Source of the DNA: Aquabacterium lacunae
GTDB lineage: Bacteria; Pseudomonadota; Gammaproteobacteria; Burkholderiales; Burkholderiaceae_C
NCBI RefSeq assembly: GCF_004310865.1
Contig: NZ_SIXI01000002.1
Span: forward strand, 434,001-498,000
Direction: 5' to 3'
DNA: 64,000 bases
Every line of letters starts with the position of its first letter. Positions within the stretch are counted from its first letter, which is position 1. The translations under genes and the position numbers were made by a program. Below the pieces are notes generated by a model, which saw only the letters and a program-made list of their open reading frames with translations, had not been told where the DNA came from and ran no database searches. This document shows positions 22,510 to 31,373 of this stretch, piece by piece.

Positions 22510-23931
22510 TCAATCCTGGCAGTGCTGGACCACGTAGTCCTTCACCCACTGGGTGTCTTTCGGGCACACCACAAAGCGCTTGGGCAGCTGCTCCAAACCA
22601 TCCAGGCCCGAGATCCAGTGCGGGCGTGCCGGGCGCTGGCCCGTGGCTTCCACGATGGTCTCTTCGAACTTGGCCGGAAGGGCCGTCTCCAGCACGATCA
22701 TGGTGGTGCCCGGCTTCATGTGCTCGCGGGCCACCTTCAGGCCGTCGGCCGTGTGGGTGTCGATCAGCGTGCCGTCGGCTTCGAAGGTGGCGCGGATGGT
22801 GTCCAGGCGGTTGGCGTGGTTGCTGGTGCCCGAGGCAAAGCCGTAACCCGGCACTTTGGCGAAGGTCTCGGCCGGCAGCGTGAAGCCGCCCTGCTTTTCG
22901 ACCGCGTCCTTGAACAGGGCCTTGCAGGCGGCGCCATCACGGCCCAGCAGGTCGAACACGAAACGCTCGAAGTTCGAAGCCTTGGAGATGTCCATCGAGG
23001 GCGACGAGGTTTCGTAGGTTTCGGCCGTGCCGCGCACACGGTAGGTGCCGGTGCGGAAGAACTCGTCGAGCACGTTGTTCTCGTTGGTGGCCACCACCAG
23101 CTGGTCAACGGGCAGGCCCATCATGCGGGCCACGTGGCCGGCGCACACGTTGCCGAAGTTGCCCGACGGCACCGTGAACGACACCTTCTCGGTGTTGGCC
23201 TTGGTGGCGTAGAAGTAACCGGCGAAGTAGTACACCACCTGGGCCAGCAGGCGGGCCCAGTTGATCGAGTTGACCGTGCCGATCTTGTACTGGCGCTTGA
23301 AGGCCAGGTCATTCGAGACGGCCTTGACGATGTCCTGGCAGTCGTCGAACACGCCTTCCACGGCGATGTTGTGGATGTTCGGGTCTTGCAGGCTAAACAT
23401 CTGGGCCTGCTGGAAGGGGCTCATGCGGCCGTTCGGGCTCAGCATGAAAACGCGCACACCCTTCTTGCCACGCATGGCGTATTCGGCCGCGCTGCCGGTG
23501 TCGCCCGAGGTGGCGCCCAGGATGTTGAGCGATTCACCACGGCGGCCCAGCTCGTACTCGAACAGGTTGCCCAGCAGCTGCATGGCCATGTCCTTGAAGG
23601 CCAGCGTGGGGCCGTTGGACAAGGCTTGCAGGCACAGGCCCGGCTCCAGGTGCTTCAGGGGCGTGATCTCGTCAAAACCGTACACAGCCTTGGTGTAGGT
23701 CTTGGCGGTCAGGGCCTTCAGGTCGGCGGCCGGGATGTCGTCGATGTACAGCGACAGGATCTCGAAGGCCAGCTCGGCATAGCTCAGGCCACGCCACTTG
23801 GTCAGCGTGGCGTCGTCCACCTTCGGGTAGTGGGTGGGCAGGTACAGGCCGCCATCGGGGGCCAGGCCTTCCAGCAGGATCTCGGCGAAACCGCGCTGGG
23901 TCTGGTCGCCACGGGTGCTGATGTACTTCAT
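22510..23931 (-). CDS. thrC: Threonine synthase
   Basis: Converts O-phosphohomoserine to threonine with PLP. Its 473 residues fit the long proteobacterial type. The PLP lysine lies in PTLAFKDMA, and the glycine-rich phosphate site in ATSGDTGSAA. The start overlaps the end of hom by four bases (ATGA), indicating translational coupling. A terminator follows. Confidence 0.97.
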   Translation of the reverse strand: MKYISTRGDQTQRGFAEILLEGLAPDGGLYLPTHYPKVDDATLTKWRGLSYAELAFEILSLYIDDIPAADLKALTAKTYTKAVYGFDEITPLKHLEPGLCLQALSNGPTLAFKDMAMQLLGNLFEYELGRRGESLNILGATSGDTGSAAEYAMRGKKGVRVFMLSPNGRMSPFQQAQMFSLQDPNIHNIAVEGVFDDCQDIVKAVSNDLAFKRQYKIGTVNSINWARLLAQVVYYFAGYFYATKANTEKVSFTVPSGNFGNVCAGHVARMMGLPVDQLVVATNENNVLDEFFRTGTYRVRGTAETYETSSPSMDISKASNFERFVFDLLGRDGAACKALFKDAVEKQGGFTLPAETFAKVPGYGFASGTSNHANRLDTIRATFEADGTLIDTHTADGLKVAREHMKPGTTMIVLETALPAKFEETIVEATGQRPARPHWISGLDGLEQLPKRFVVCPKDTQWVKDYVVQHCQD

Positions 23932-25259
23932 GCCAGCTCTTCCTTGCGCAGCTTGACGATCGGGGCCAGCACGGTGGGCAGCGCCTGCATGGCGGCGATC
24001 GCCTTGTTCATGCCACCTTCGGTGGTCTCGTGGGTCAGGATGATCAGGTCGGTCTGGCCACCTTCGCTGACCTGGTCGGCTTCGCGCTGGATCACGGCGT
24101 CGATGCTGATGCCCTGCTCGGCCAGGAGGCCGGTGATGTTGGCCAGCACACCCGCCTTGTCGGCCACGCGCAGGCGCAGGTAGAACGAGGTCTGCACCTG
24201 CTCCAGCGGCAGCACCGGCAGGGCCGACATCGAATCAGGCTGGAAGGCCAGATAGGGCACGCGCGCCTCGGGGGCCGCGTCGATCAGGCGGGCGATGTCC
24301 ACCAGGTCGGCCACCACGGCCGAGGCTGTCGGCTCGGAGCCCGCACCCTTGCCGTAGTACAGGGTGGTGCCCACGGCATCGCCCTGCACCAGCACGGCGT
24401 TCATGGCGCCTTCCACATTGGCGATCAGGCGGCTCATGGGCACCAGCGTGGGGTGGGTGCGCAGCTCGATGCCGTTGTCACGGCGGCGGGCAATACCCAG
24501 CAGCTTGATGCGGTAGCCCAGTTGCTCGGCGTACTTGATGTCGGTGGCCGACAGCTGGGTGATGCCTTCCACATGGGCCTTGTCGAACTGCACCGGGATG
24601 CCGAAGGCAATGGCGCTCAGCAGGGTGGCCTTGTGCGCGGCGTCCACGCCTTCGATGTCGAAGGTGGGGTCGGCTTCGGCGTAACCCAGGCGTTGGGCCT
24701 CTTTCAGCACCACGTCGAAGTCCAGGCCCTTGTCACGCATTTCGGACAAGATGAAATTGGTGGTGCCGTTGATGATGCCGGCCACCCACTGCACGCGGTT
24801 GGCGGTCAGGCCTTCGCGCAGGGCCTTGATGATGGGGATGCCGCCGGCCACCGCAGCCTCGAACGCGACGATCACGCCCTTTTCGCGGGCGGCAGCGAAG
24901 ATCTCGGTGCCATGGACGGCCAGCAGGGCCTTGTTGGCGGTGACCACGTGCTTGCCAGCGGCAATGGCTTCGAGCACCAGGGCCTTGGCAATGCCGTAGC
25001 CGCCGATCAGCTCGACCACCACGTCGATCTCGGGGTTGGCGATCACGGCGCGGGCATCGGCCACCACCTGGGCGGCGTTGCCCACCACCTCCTTGGCGCG
25101 CTCGGTGTTCAGGTCAGCGACCATGGCGATCTCGATGCCACGGCCGGCACGGCGGCGAATTTCTTCCTGGTTGCGCTGCAGCACGGTGAAGGTGCCGCCG
25201 CCCACGGTGCCGATGCCCAGCAGGCCGACCTTGACGGGTTTGAGTGCGTTGAGGCTCAT
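23928..25259 (-). CDS. hom: Homoserine dehydrogenase
   Basis: Reduces aspartate semialdehyde to homoserine with NAD(P)H. It has 443 residues: an N-terminal Rossmann fold (GIGTVGGGTF at 15-24), a catalytic domain with GIINGTTNFILSEM, and a C-terminal ACT domain (about 360-440) for threonine feedback. It is a stand-alone enzyme, not fused to aspartate kinase. It is coupled to thrC and lies downstream of alaA. Confidence 0.97.
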   Translation of the reverse strand: MSLNALKPVKVGLLGIGTVGGGTFTVLQRNQEEIRRRAGRGIEIAMVADLNTERAKEVVGNAAQVVADARAVIANPEIDVVVELIGGYGIAKALVLEAIAAGKHVVTANKALLAVHGTEIFAAAREKGVIVAFEAAVAGGIPIIKALREGLTANRVQWVAGIINGTTNFILSEMRDKGLDFDVVLKEAQRLGYAEADPTFDIEGVDAAHKATLLSAIAFGIPVQFDKAHVEGITQLSATDIKYAEQLGYRIKLLGIARRRDNGIELRTHPTLVPMSRLIANVEGAMNAVLVQGDAVGTTLYYGKGAGSEPTASAVVADLVDIARLIDAAPEARVPYLAFQPDSMSALPVLPLEQVQTSFYLRLRVADKAGVLANITGLLAEQGISIDAVIQREADQVSEGGQTDLIILTHETTEGGMNKAIAAMQALPTVLAPIVKLRKEELA

Positions 25260-25337
25260 GGTGTGTCTTTTCGATCTCGGGGCGCGACAGGGGTCGCCCG
25301 TGCGCCAGGGTTCAGTCTTCAGGGGTCAAACTCTCGC

Positions 25338-25355
25338 CTCGGGCCGGGGCCCGAG
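25338..25355. repeat. GC-rich hairpin between alaA and hom
   Basis: CTCGGGCC and GGCCCGAG form a perfect stem five bases past the alaA stop. It lacks a T-run, so it may attenuate or protect the alaA message rather than end it. Confidence 0.45.
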
Positions 25356-25359
25356 CGGT

Positions 25360-26583
25360 TCATGCGTGACGCTTGCGGTAGCCGTCGAGGAAGCGTGCGA
25401 TGCGGCCGATGGCATCGGCCAGGTCGTCGGTGTTGGGCAGGAACACCAGACGGAAGTGATCCGGGTGGGTCCAGTTGAAGCCGGTGCCCTGCACGATCAG
25501 CACCTTCTCTTCGGCCAGCAACTCGTAGGCGAACTGCTGGTCGTCGGCGATGGGGTACATCTTGGGGTCGAGCTTGGGGAACATGTACAGCGCGCCCTTG
25601 GGCTTGACCACGCTCACACCCGGGATCTGGTTCAGCAGCTCGTAGGCCAGGTCGCGCTGCTTGCACAGGCGGCCGGTGGGTGCCACCAGGTCCTTGATGC
25701 TCTGGTAGCCGCCCAGCGCCGTCTGAATGGCCAGCTGACCCGGCGTGTTAGCGCACAGGCGCATCGAGGCCAGCATGTTCAGGCCCTCGATGTAATCCTT
25801 GGCGTGGCGCTTCTCGCCCGAGACCACCATCCAGCCGGCGCGGTAGCCGCAGGAGCGGTAGTTCTTGCTCAGGCCGTTGAAGGTCAGGAACAGCACGTCG
25901 TCGGCCAGCGAGGCCATCGACACGTGCTTGTTGCCGTCGTACAGGGTCTTGTCGTAGATCTCGTCGGCCAGGATGATCAGCTGGTGCTCGCGGGCCACCT
26001 GGATGATCTCTCGCAGCAGGCTTTCGGGGTACAGCGCGCCGGTCGGGTTGTTCGGGTTGATGACCACGATGGCCTTGGTGCGCGGCGTGATCTTGGCGCG
26101 GATGTCGGCGATGTCGGGGTACCACTCCTGCTGCTCGTCGCAGATGTAGTGCACCGGGCGACCGCCCGACAGCGACACCGCAGCCGTGTACAGGGGGTAG
26201 TCGGGCGCTGGCAGCAGCACCTCGTCGCCCTCGTTGAGCAGCGCGTTCAGCGACATCACGATCAGCTCGGAGGCGCCATTGCCCAGGTAGACGTCATCGA
26301 CCGTGACGCCCTTGACCCCTTGCTCCTGGCAATAGTGCACCACGGCCTTGCGCGGCGCGAACAGGCCCTTGCTGTCGGTGTAACCCGCCGCCCCAGACAG
26401 ATTGCGGATCATGTCCTGCACGATCTCGTCGGGCGGCTCGATGCCGAACACGGCCAGGTTGCCGATGTTCAGCTTGATGATCTTGTGCCCGTCTTCTTCC
26501 ATCTGGCGCGCCTTTTCCAGCACAGGCCCACGGATGTCATAACAGACGCTGGCGAGTTTGCTGGACTTGGCGATCGGCTTCAA
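25360..26583 (-). CDS. alaA: Alanine transaminase (PLP class I/II aminotransferase)
   Basis: A 407-residue aminotransferase very similar in length and motifs to E. coli AlaA (pyruvate plus glutamate to alanine). The PLP lysine is in NGLSKNYRSCGYRAGW, and the NPNNPTGALY segment binds cofactor. It is first of an alaA-hom-thrC arrangement, an order common in Burkholderiales. A stem-loop lies in the divergent interval with the Mth938-like gene. Confidence 0.92.
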   Translation of the reverse strand: MKPIAKSSKLASVCYDIRGPVLEKARQMEEDGHKIIKLNIGNLAVFGIEPPDEIVQDMIRNLSGAAGYTDSKGLFAPRKAVVHYCQEQGVKGVTVDDVYLGNGASELIVMSLNALLNEGDEVLLPAPDYPLYTAAVSLSGGRPVHYICDEQQEWYPDIADIRAKITPRTKAIVVINPNNPTGALYPESLLREIIQVAREHQLIILADEIYDKTLYDGNKHVSMASLADDVLFLTFNGLSKNYRSCGYRAGWMVVSGEKRHAKDYIEGLNMLASMRLCANTPGQLAIQTALGGYQSIKDLVAPTGRLCKQRDLAYELLNQIPGVSVVKPKGALYMFPKLDPKMYPIADDQQFAYELLAEEKVLIVQGTGFNWTHPDHFRLVFLPNTDDLADAIGRIARFLDGYRKRHA

Positions 26584-26637
26584 AGCACTCTCCGGGTGGA
26601 AAACGGGGGGTAAAGATAGAATTTAACCACAGGCCGC

Positions 26638-26667
26638 CCCTGGTGCACCTCTGAGGTGCCCCCAGGG
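26638..26667. repeat. Two-tier stem-loop in the alaA divergent region
   Basis: CCCTGG and CCAGGG form an outer stem around the inner stem GCACCT-CTG-AGGTGC, with a 1-by-2 internal loop. It lies 38 bases before the Mth938-like start. It could be an operator or a leader hairpin. Confidence 0.4.
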
Positions 26668-26704
26668 TTGAGCGCCCGCCGGAAGTCCCCTCGCCCCAGA
26701 CGCC

Positions 26705-27079
26705 ATGAAGCTGCACGCCGACCGCCCCGAAGCCGCCAACGTCATCCACTCCATCACCCGCGAGTCGGTGTCGATCAATGGCACGAAGCACACCACCAGC
26801 GTGCTGGTGCCTTCTGACGCGCCGCTGGCGCCCTGGGGCGCCGCGACAGTGGCCGACCTGACGGCCGAGCATTTCGAACGCATCGTGGCCTACAAACCTG
26901 AACTGGTGGTGTTCGGCTCGGGCCCGCAGCAGAAATTCGTGCACCCAGGGCTGATGCGCAGCCTGATCCAGGCCGGCATCGGGGTGGACACCATGGACAC
27001 CCAGGCGGCCTGCCGCACCTACAACATCCTGGTGTCGGAGGGGCGCCGCGTGCTGGCGGCCTTGATCATTCACGCCTGA
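26705..27079 (+). CDS. Mth938-like domain protein (DUF498)
   Basis: A 124-residue protein fully covered by the Mth938/NDUFAF3-like fold. Typical segments are PELVVFGSG near residue 65, a GIGVDTMDTQAACRTYN stretch near 93 and EGRRVLAALI at the end. Mitochondrial relatives help assemble complex I; the bacterial role is unknown. It is divergent from alaA. Confidence 0.88.
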   Translation: MKLHADRPEAANVIHSITRESVSINGTKHTTSVLVPSDAPLAPWGAATVADLTAEHFERIVAYKPELVVFGSGPQQKFVHPGLMRSLIQAGIGVDTMDTQAACRTYNILVSEGRRVLAALIIHA

Positions 27080-27173
27080 CACAGCAGCCGTGAAAGCGCA
27101 CCTCGACGCAAGGCACCCACACCACCCCCCAATGTGTGAATCCCCCGCTCCGGGGGGCCCTCGGCCAAGCCTT

Positions 27174-27179
27174 TATAAT
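27174..27179 (+). promoter_or_regulatory. -10 box upstream of the peroxiredoxin gene
   Basis: A perfect TATAAT lies 44 bases before the start codon. No good -35 hexamer is seen at 16-18 bases upstream. Confidence 0.5.
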
Positions 27180-27223
27180 CGTCAGGTTTTCACGCAGGTC
27201 GCCTGCAGGCCGAGTACCCGAAC

Positions 27224-27703
27224 ATGACGCCAGCCCTCAATAAATCTCTGCCGGAATTCGAAGCCGCTGCCACCGGCGGCGTGAAGTTCACGCCTCAGGC
27301 CTTCCAAGGCCAGACGGTCATTCTGTACTTCTACCCGAAAGACCACACCCCCGGCTGCACCACCGAAGCCATGCAGTTCCGCGACAAGCACGCGGAGTTC
27401 ACGCAAGCCGGCGCCATCATCTTCGGCGTCTCGCGTGACAACCTGGCGTCGCACGACAAGTTCAAACAGAACCTTGACCTGCCCTTCGAGCTCATCGCCG
27501 ACACCGAAGAAAAGCTCTGCCACATGTTTGGCGTGGTCAAGAACAAGATCATGTACGGCAAGAAGGTCAAGGGCATCGAGCGTTCGACCTTCCTGATCGA
27601 CCCCACCGGCGTGCTGCGTGCCGAATGGCGCGGCATCAAGGTGGCAGGCCACGTGGACGAAGTGCTCGCTGCCGTGCAGAACCTGCAGAAGGTGGCCGCC
27701 TGA
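27224..27703 (+). CDS. bcp: Thiol peroxidase, BCP/PrxQ type
   Basis: A 159-residue thioredoxin-fold peroxidase that reduces H2O2 and organic hydroperoxides. The peroxidatic Cys is C45 in TPGCTTE. The residue five places later, where E. coli BCP has its resolving Cys, is Met here. The only other Cys is about C99 (EEKLCHMFG), so it is probably a 1-Cys or atypical enzyme. It has its own TATAAT promoter element. Confidence 0.93.
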   Translation: MTPALNKSLPEFEAAATGGVKFTPQAFQGQTVILYFYPKDHTPGCTTEAMQFRDKHAEFTQAGAIIFGVSRDNLASHDKFKQNLDLPFELIADTEEKLCHMFGVVKNKIMYGKKVKGIERSTFLIDPTGVLRAEWRGIKVAGHVDEVLAAVQNLQKVAA

Positions 27704-27813
27704 GGCTCTGAACCCCCTGCCCGCCACAGCAGCCGAGTGTGCGCCTGTGGCAGGCAGCTGACAAGCGGGGCCACCCGCACAGCCGCCGGGCACAGTCTGT
27801 GCATAATGGGTTT

Positions 27814-27828
27814 CATGCATCTTGCATG
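27814..27828 (+). repeat. Inverted repeat in the phoH leader region
   Basis: CATGCA, spacer TCT and TGCATG form a perfect six-base-pair hairpin. It lies shortly after a CATAAT element (27802-27807) and before the terminator at 27899. Confidence 0.45.
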
Positions 27829-27898
27829 TCACCGATTCATCTCTCCCGGCAGTCTGCGCTTCCCGATGGTCGCGCCCTGCCACCTGATGACCGGCAAC

Positions 27899-27931
27899 AA
27901 GCCGCACCGCGAAAGCGTGCGGCTTTTTTCA
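27899..27931 (+). terminator. Rho-independent terminator between bcp and phoH
   Basis: AAGCCGCAC and GTGCGGCTT form a stem with a CGCGAAAGC loop, followed by six T. It sits about 195 bases after bcp and 40 bases before phoH. It may end bcp, or a short transcript that starts near 27812. Confidence 0.85.
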
Positions 27932-27971
27932 TGCCCGCTCCATACCGAAACTCCTGAAACGGAAGTGCCCC

Positions 27972-29750
27972 ATGCCCTTGCCCAAAGCTCCTTCCAAGCG
28001 CGCTGACATGCTCTCCGAGGTCGATTTCACCTCGCAACCGCCTGCTGTCACGAAAACCACCAAAGGCAAGGCCCCCAAGGTGCCACCGGCCGCCCCCCGC
28101 GTGAGCCTGCCTCCGGTGCTGGAAGTGGTGTCTCGCACCCCAGCTGCCGACCTGCAAAGCGCCCCGGCCACCGCCAGCCCGCGCCACCAGCCTGCGCCCA
28201 GCCTGAAACCGGCTGCCCCAGCACCCAAGGCCCTGCCCGTCGTGGCTGAGCGCCAGGCCGAAGCCCCATCGGCCACCGAAGCGCCGACCAAAGCCACGGC
28301 TGCAGTCAAGCCTGCCAAGGGCAGCACCAGCCGCCGAAAGAAAGACACCGGCCCGGCCAAGCTGTTCGTGCTGGACACCAACGTGCTGCTGCACGACCCG
28401 ATGTCGCTGTTCCGCTTCGAAGAGCACGACGTCTACCTGCCCATGATCACGCTGGAAGAGCTGGACGGGCACAAGAAGGGCATGACCGAAGTGGCGCGCA
28501 ACGCCCGCCAGGTCAGCCGTGACCTCGATGCCCTGGCCGCCGACATGAGCAACCGCGGCGGGCAGGACCCGGCCGCCGGCATCGCCCTGAACAAGACCGG
28601 CCACAGTGCCGCCCACGGCAAGCTGTATTTCCAGACCACCGGCATGGCGGTGGAGCTGCCCATCGGCCTGCCCCAGGGCAAGGCCGACAACCAGATCCTG
28701 GGCGTGGTGCAGGCCCTGCGCGACAAGCACACCGATCGCGAGGTGGTGCTGGTGTCGAAAGACATCAACATGCGCATCAAGGCACGCGCCATGGGCCTGC
28801 CGGCTGAAGACTACTTCAACGACAAGACCCTGGAAGATGGCGACCTGCTGTACACCGGCGTGCTGCCCCTGCCAGCCGACTTCTGGGACCGTCATGGCAA
28901 GGGCATGGAGAGCTGGCAGCAAGGCGGCATCACCTACTACCGCCTGAGCGGCCCCATGGTGCCCGTGATGATGGTGAACCAGTTCGCCTACCTGGAAGCA
29001 CCTGGTGTCACGCCGATGTACGCCAAGGTCATCGAGATCACGGGCAAAACAGCCACGCTGCGCACGCTGAAGGATTTCACCCACGCCAAGAACAGCGTGT
29101 GGGGCGTGCAGGCCCGCAACCGCGAGCAGAACTTCGCCCTGAACCTGCTGATGGACCCGGACTGCGACTTTGTCTCGCTGACCGGCTCGGCCGGCACCGG
29201 CAAGACCCTGATGACGCTGGCCGCCGCACTGGCCCAGGTGCTGGACGACCGCCGCTACACCGAGATCATCGTCACCCGCGTGACGGTGCCGGTGGGCGAA
29301 GACATCGGCTTCCTGCCGGGCACGGAAGAAGAAAAGATGTCGCCGTGGATGGGCGCGCTCGACGACAACCTGGAAGTGCTGGCCCGCAGCGACAGCAGCG
29401 CCGGAGAATGGGGCCGCGCGGCCACCAACGAACTGGTGCGCAGCAAGATCAAGATCAAGAGCATGAACTTCATGCGCGGTCGCACCTTCCTGAACAAGTT
29501 CGTGATCATCGACGAGGCGCAGAACCTGACGCCCAAGCAGATGAAGACCCTGATCACCCGCGCAGGCCCCGGCACGAAGATCGTCTGCCTGGGCAACCTG
29601 GCCCAGATCGACACGCCCTACCTGACCGAAGGCAGCTCGGGCCTGACCTACGCCGTCGACAAGTTCAAGGGCTGGCCCCACAGCGGGCACGTCACGCTGG
29701 CACGCGGCGAACGCTCGCGCCTGGCCGACTTCGCCTCGGAAGTGCTTTGA
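27972..29750 (+). CDS. PhoH-family protein with PIN domain (PIN-PhoH)
   Basis: A 592-residue protein. Residues 1-120 are a low-complexity Pro/Ala/Lys-rich tail. A PIN ribonuclease domain follows (about 130-270; acidic residues in LFVLDTNVLLHDP and MITLEELDGHKKG), then a PhoH P-loop ATPase domain (about 375-590; Walker A GSAGTGKT near 405, FVIIDEAQNL Walker B). PIN-PhoH proteins are RNA-unwinding/cleaving enzymes in related bacteria. It is preceded by a terminator, so it probably has its own promoter. Confidence 0.92.
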   Translation: MPLPKAPSKRADMLSEVDFTSQPPAVTKTTKGKAPKVPPAAPRVSLPPVLEVVSRTPAADLQSAPATASPRHQPAPSLKPAAPAPKALPVVAERQAEAPSATEAPTKATAAVKPAKGSTSRRKKDTGPAKLFVLDTNVLLHDPMSLFRFEEHDVYLPMITLEELDGHKKGMTEVARNARQVSRDLDALAADMSNRGGQDPAAGIALNKTGHSAAHGKLYFQTTGMAVELPIGLPQGKADNQILGVVQALRDKHTDREVVLVSKDINMRIKARAMGLPAEDYFNDKTLEDGDLLYTGVLPLPADFWDRHGKGMESWQQGGITYYRLSGPMVPVMMVNQFAYLEAPGVTPMYAKVIEITGKTATLRTLKDFTHAKNSVWGVQARNREQNFALNLLMDPDCDFVSLTGSAGTGKTLMTLAAALAQVLDDRRYTEIIVTRVTVPVGEDIGFLPGTEEEKMSPWMGALDDNLEVLARSDSSAGEWGRAATNELVRSKIKIKSMNFMRGRTFLNKFVIIDEAQNLTPKQMKTLITRAGPGTKIVCLGNLAQIDTPYLTEGSSGLTYAVDKFKGWPHSGHVTLARGERSRLADFASEVL

Positions 29751-29798
29751 GCCTGGGTGGCCTGCCCCCTGCCCCCGCGGCAGGGACAGGCCAGACGC

Positions 29799-29827
29799 AC
29801 AAAGGGCGCCCTCGGGCGCCCTTTGTC
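29799..29827. terminator. Bidirectional terminator hairpin between phoH and rlmD
   Basis: ACAAAGGGCGCC, loop CTCG and GGCGCCCTTTGT form a perfect 12-bp stem between two convergent genes. The tail is only moderately T-rich. Confidence 0.75.
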
Positions 29828-29862
29828 ATGGGGTGGCCGCTCAGCGGCCACAGCCCGCCAGG

Positions 29863-31326
29863 TCAGGCCCGCTCGAACACGGCCATGCTTTCCACGTGGG
29901 CCGTGTGAGGGAACATGTTCACCGCGCCAGCGGCCACACAGCGGTAACCCGCCTGGTGCACCAGCAGGCCGGCGTCACGTGCCAGCGTGGCCGGGTTGCA
30001 GCTGACATACACGATGCGCTGGGGGGGCACCCAATCGGGCACCAGGGTCGGGTCCTGGTGCAGGTCGGCCATGGCCTTGGCCAGGGCAAAGGCACCTTCA
30101 CGCGGCGGGTCGACCAGCCACTTGTCGGCACGGCCGTAGCTGGCCAGTTCCTGCGGGGTCATCTCGAACAGGTTGCGGGCCACGAAACGGGTGCGGTCGG
30201 CCACGCCATTGGCGGCGGCATTCTCGCGCGAACGGGCCACCAGCTGCTCGCTGCCTTCGATGCCCAGCACGTCTTTCGACAGCGTGGCCAGCGGCAGGGT
30301 GAAGTTGCCCAGGCCGCAGAACCAGTCGATCACACGCTCGTCGGCCTGCACGTCCAGCAGGCGGATGGCCCGCCCCACCAGCACCTGGTTGATGTGGTGG
30401 TTCACCTGAGTGAAATCGGTCGGCTTGAACGGCATGGTGATGCCGAACTCGGGCAGTGTGTAGTCCAGGCCGGGCAGGCTGTCGTCCAGCGGGTGCACGG
30501 TGTCGGGGCCCTTGGGCTGCAGCCACCACGAGATCAGGTGCTGGCCATCGTTCCAGGCGCTGTGCTCGGTGGCAAAGGCCTTCAGGCGCTGCTGGTCAGC
30601 GGCCGTGAGGGGCTCGAGATGGCGGAGCACCAGCACGGTCACGCGGGTGCCCACGGCCAGTTCGATCTGGGGCAGGCGGTCACGGCCGTCCATGGCGCCG
30701 ATCAGTTCGCGCAGCGGCATCAGCAGGCGGCTGACGTGAGGCGGCAGGATCTCGCAGGTGCTCATGTCGGCCACATAGCGCGATTTGCGCTCGTGAAAGC
30801 CCACCAGCACGGTGTTCTTCTTGGCCACATAGCGCACCGACAGGCGGGCGCGGTAGCGGTAGCCCCAGGTCGGGCCTTCGATGGGGCGCAGCAGGCGCTC
30901 GGGCCGCACCTTGCCCAGGTGCCAGAGGTTGTCCTCCAGCACGCGCTGCTTCACGGCCACCTGGGCGGCCGGGTGAAAGTGCTGCATCTTGCAGCCGCCA
31001 CACAGGCCAAAGAACTCGCACTTGGGGGTGACACGCTGCGCGCTTTCGCGGCGCATCTCGCGCATCTCGCCCTGCTCCCAGTTGTTCTTGCGGCGGCCCA
31101 CGTTCACACGGACCTCTTCGCCCGGCAGGGCGCCTTCGATGAACACAACCTTGCCGTCGGGGCGGTTGGCCACGCCCTGGGCTTCCAGGTCAAGGGAACG
31201 CACTTTCAGCCACTGCAGGTGCGGGGGCTGGTCGGCCTGGTCAGGCACCAGCCACTCGGCCGGCAGTGCGGTGGGGATGTCGGGGGTCAGGGGCGCATCT
31301 TCGGGCGCCTGCAGATGTTCGCTCAT
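29863..31326 (-). CDS. rlmD: 23S rRNA (uracil-1939-C5)-methyltransferase
   Basis: An SAM-dependent enzyme that methylates U1939 of 23S rRNA. It has 487 residues: a TRAM RNA-binding domain (about 38-95), [4Fe-4S] cysteines C103, C109 and C112 ([10 protein letters not shown]) with a fourth near 190, the SAM-binding segment DWFCGLGNF, and the catalytic Cys in [18 protein letters not shown] is the family signature. It is the last gene of a surE-pcm-nlpD-rlmD run on this strand. Confidence 0.96.
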   Translation of the reverse strand: MSEHLQAPEDAPLTPDIPTALPAEWLVPDQADQPPHLQWLKVRSLDLEAQGVANRPDGKVVFIEGALPGEEVRVNVGRRKNNWEQGEMREMRRESAQRVTPKCEFFGLCGGCKMQHFHPAAQVAVKQRVLEDNLWHLGKVRPERLLRPIEGPTWGYRYRARLSVRYVAKKNTVLVGFHERKSRYVADMSTCEILPPHVSRLLMPLRELIGAMDGRDRLPQIELAVGTRVTVLVLRHLEPLTAADQQRLKAFATEHSAWNDGQHLISWWLQPKGPDTVHPLDDSLPGLDYTLPEFGITMPFKPTDFTQVNHHINQVLVGRAIRLLDVQADERVIDWFCGLGNFTLPLATLSKDVLGIEGSEQLVARSRENAAANGVADRTRFVARNLFEMTPQELASYGRADKWLVDPPREGAFALAKAMADLHQDPTLVPDWVPPQRIVYVSCNPATLARDAGLLVHQAGYRCVAAGAVNMFPHTAHVESMAVFERA

Positions 31327-31373
31327 CCCCCGATTGTCTCAGAGGATGGGCCCCACCTGCTGCAGCCGCAGGC

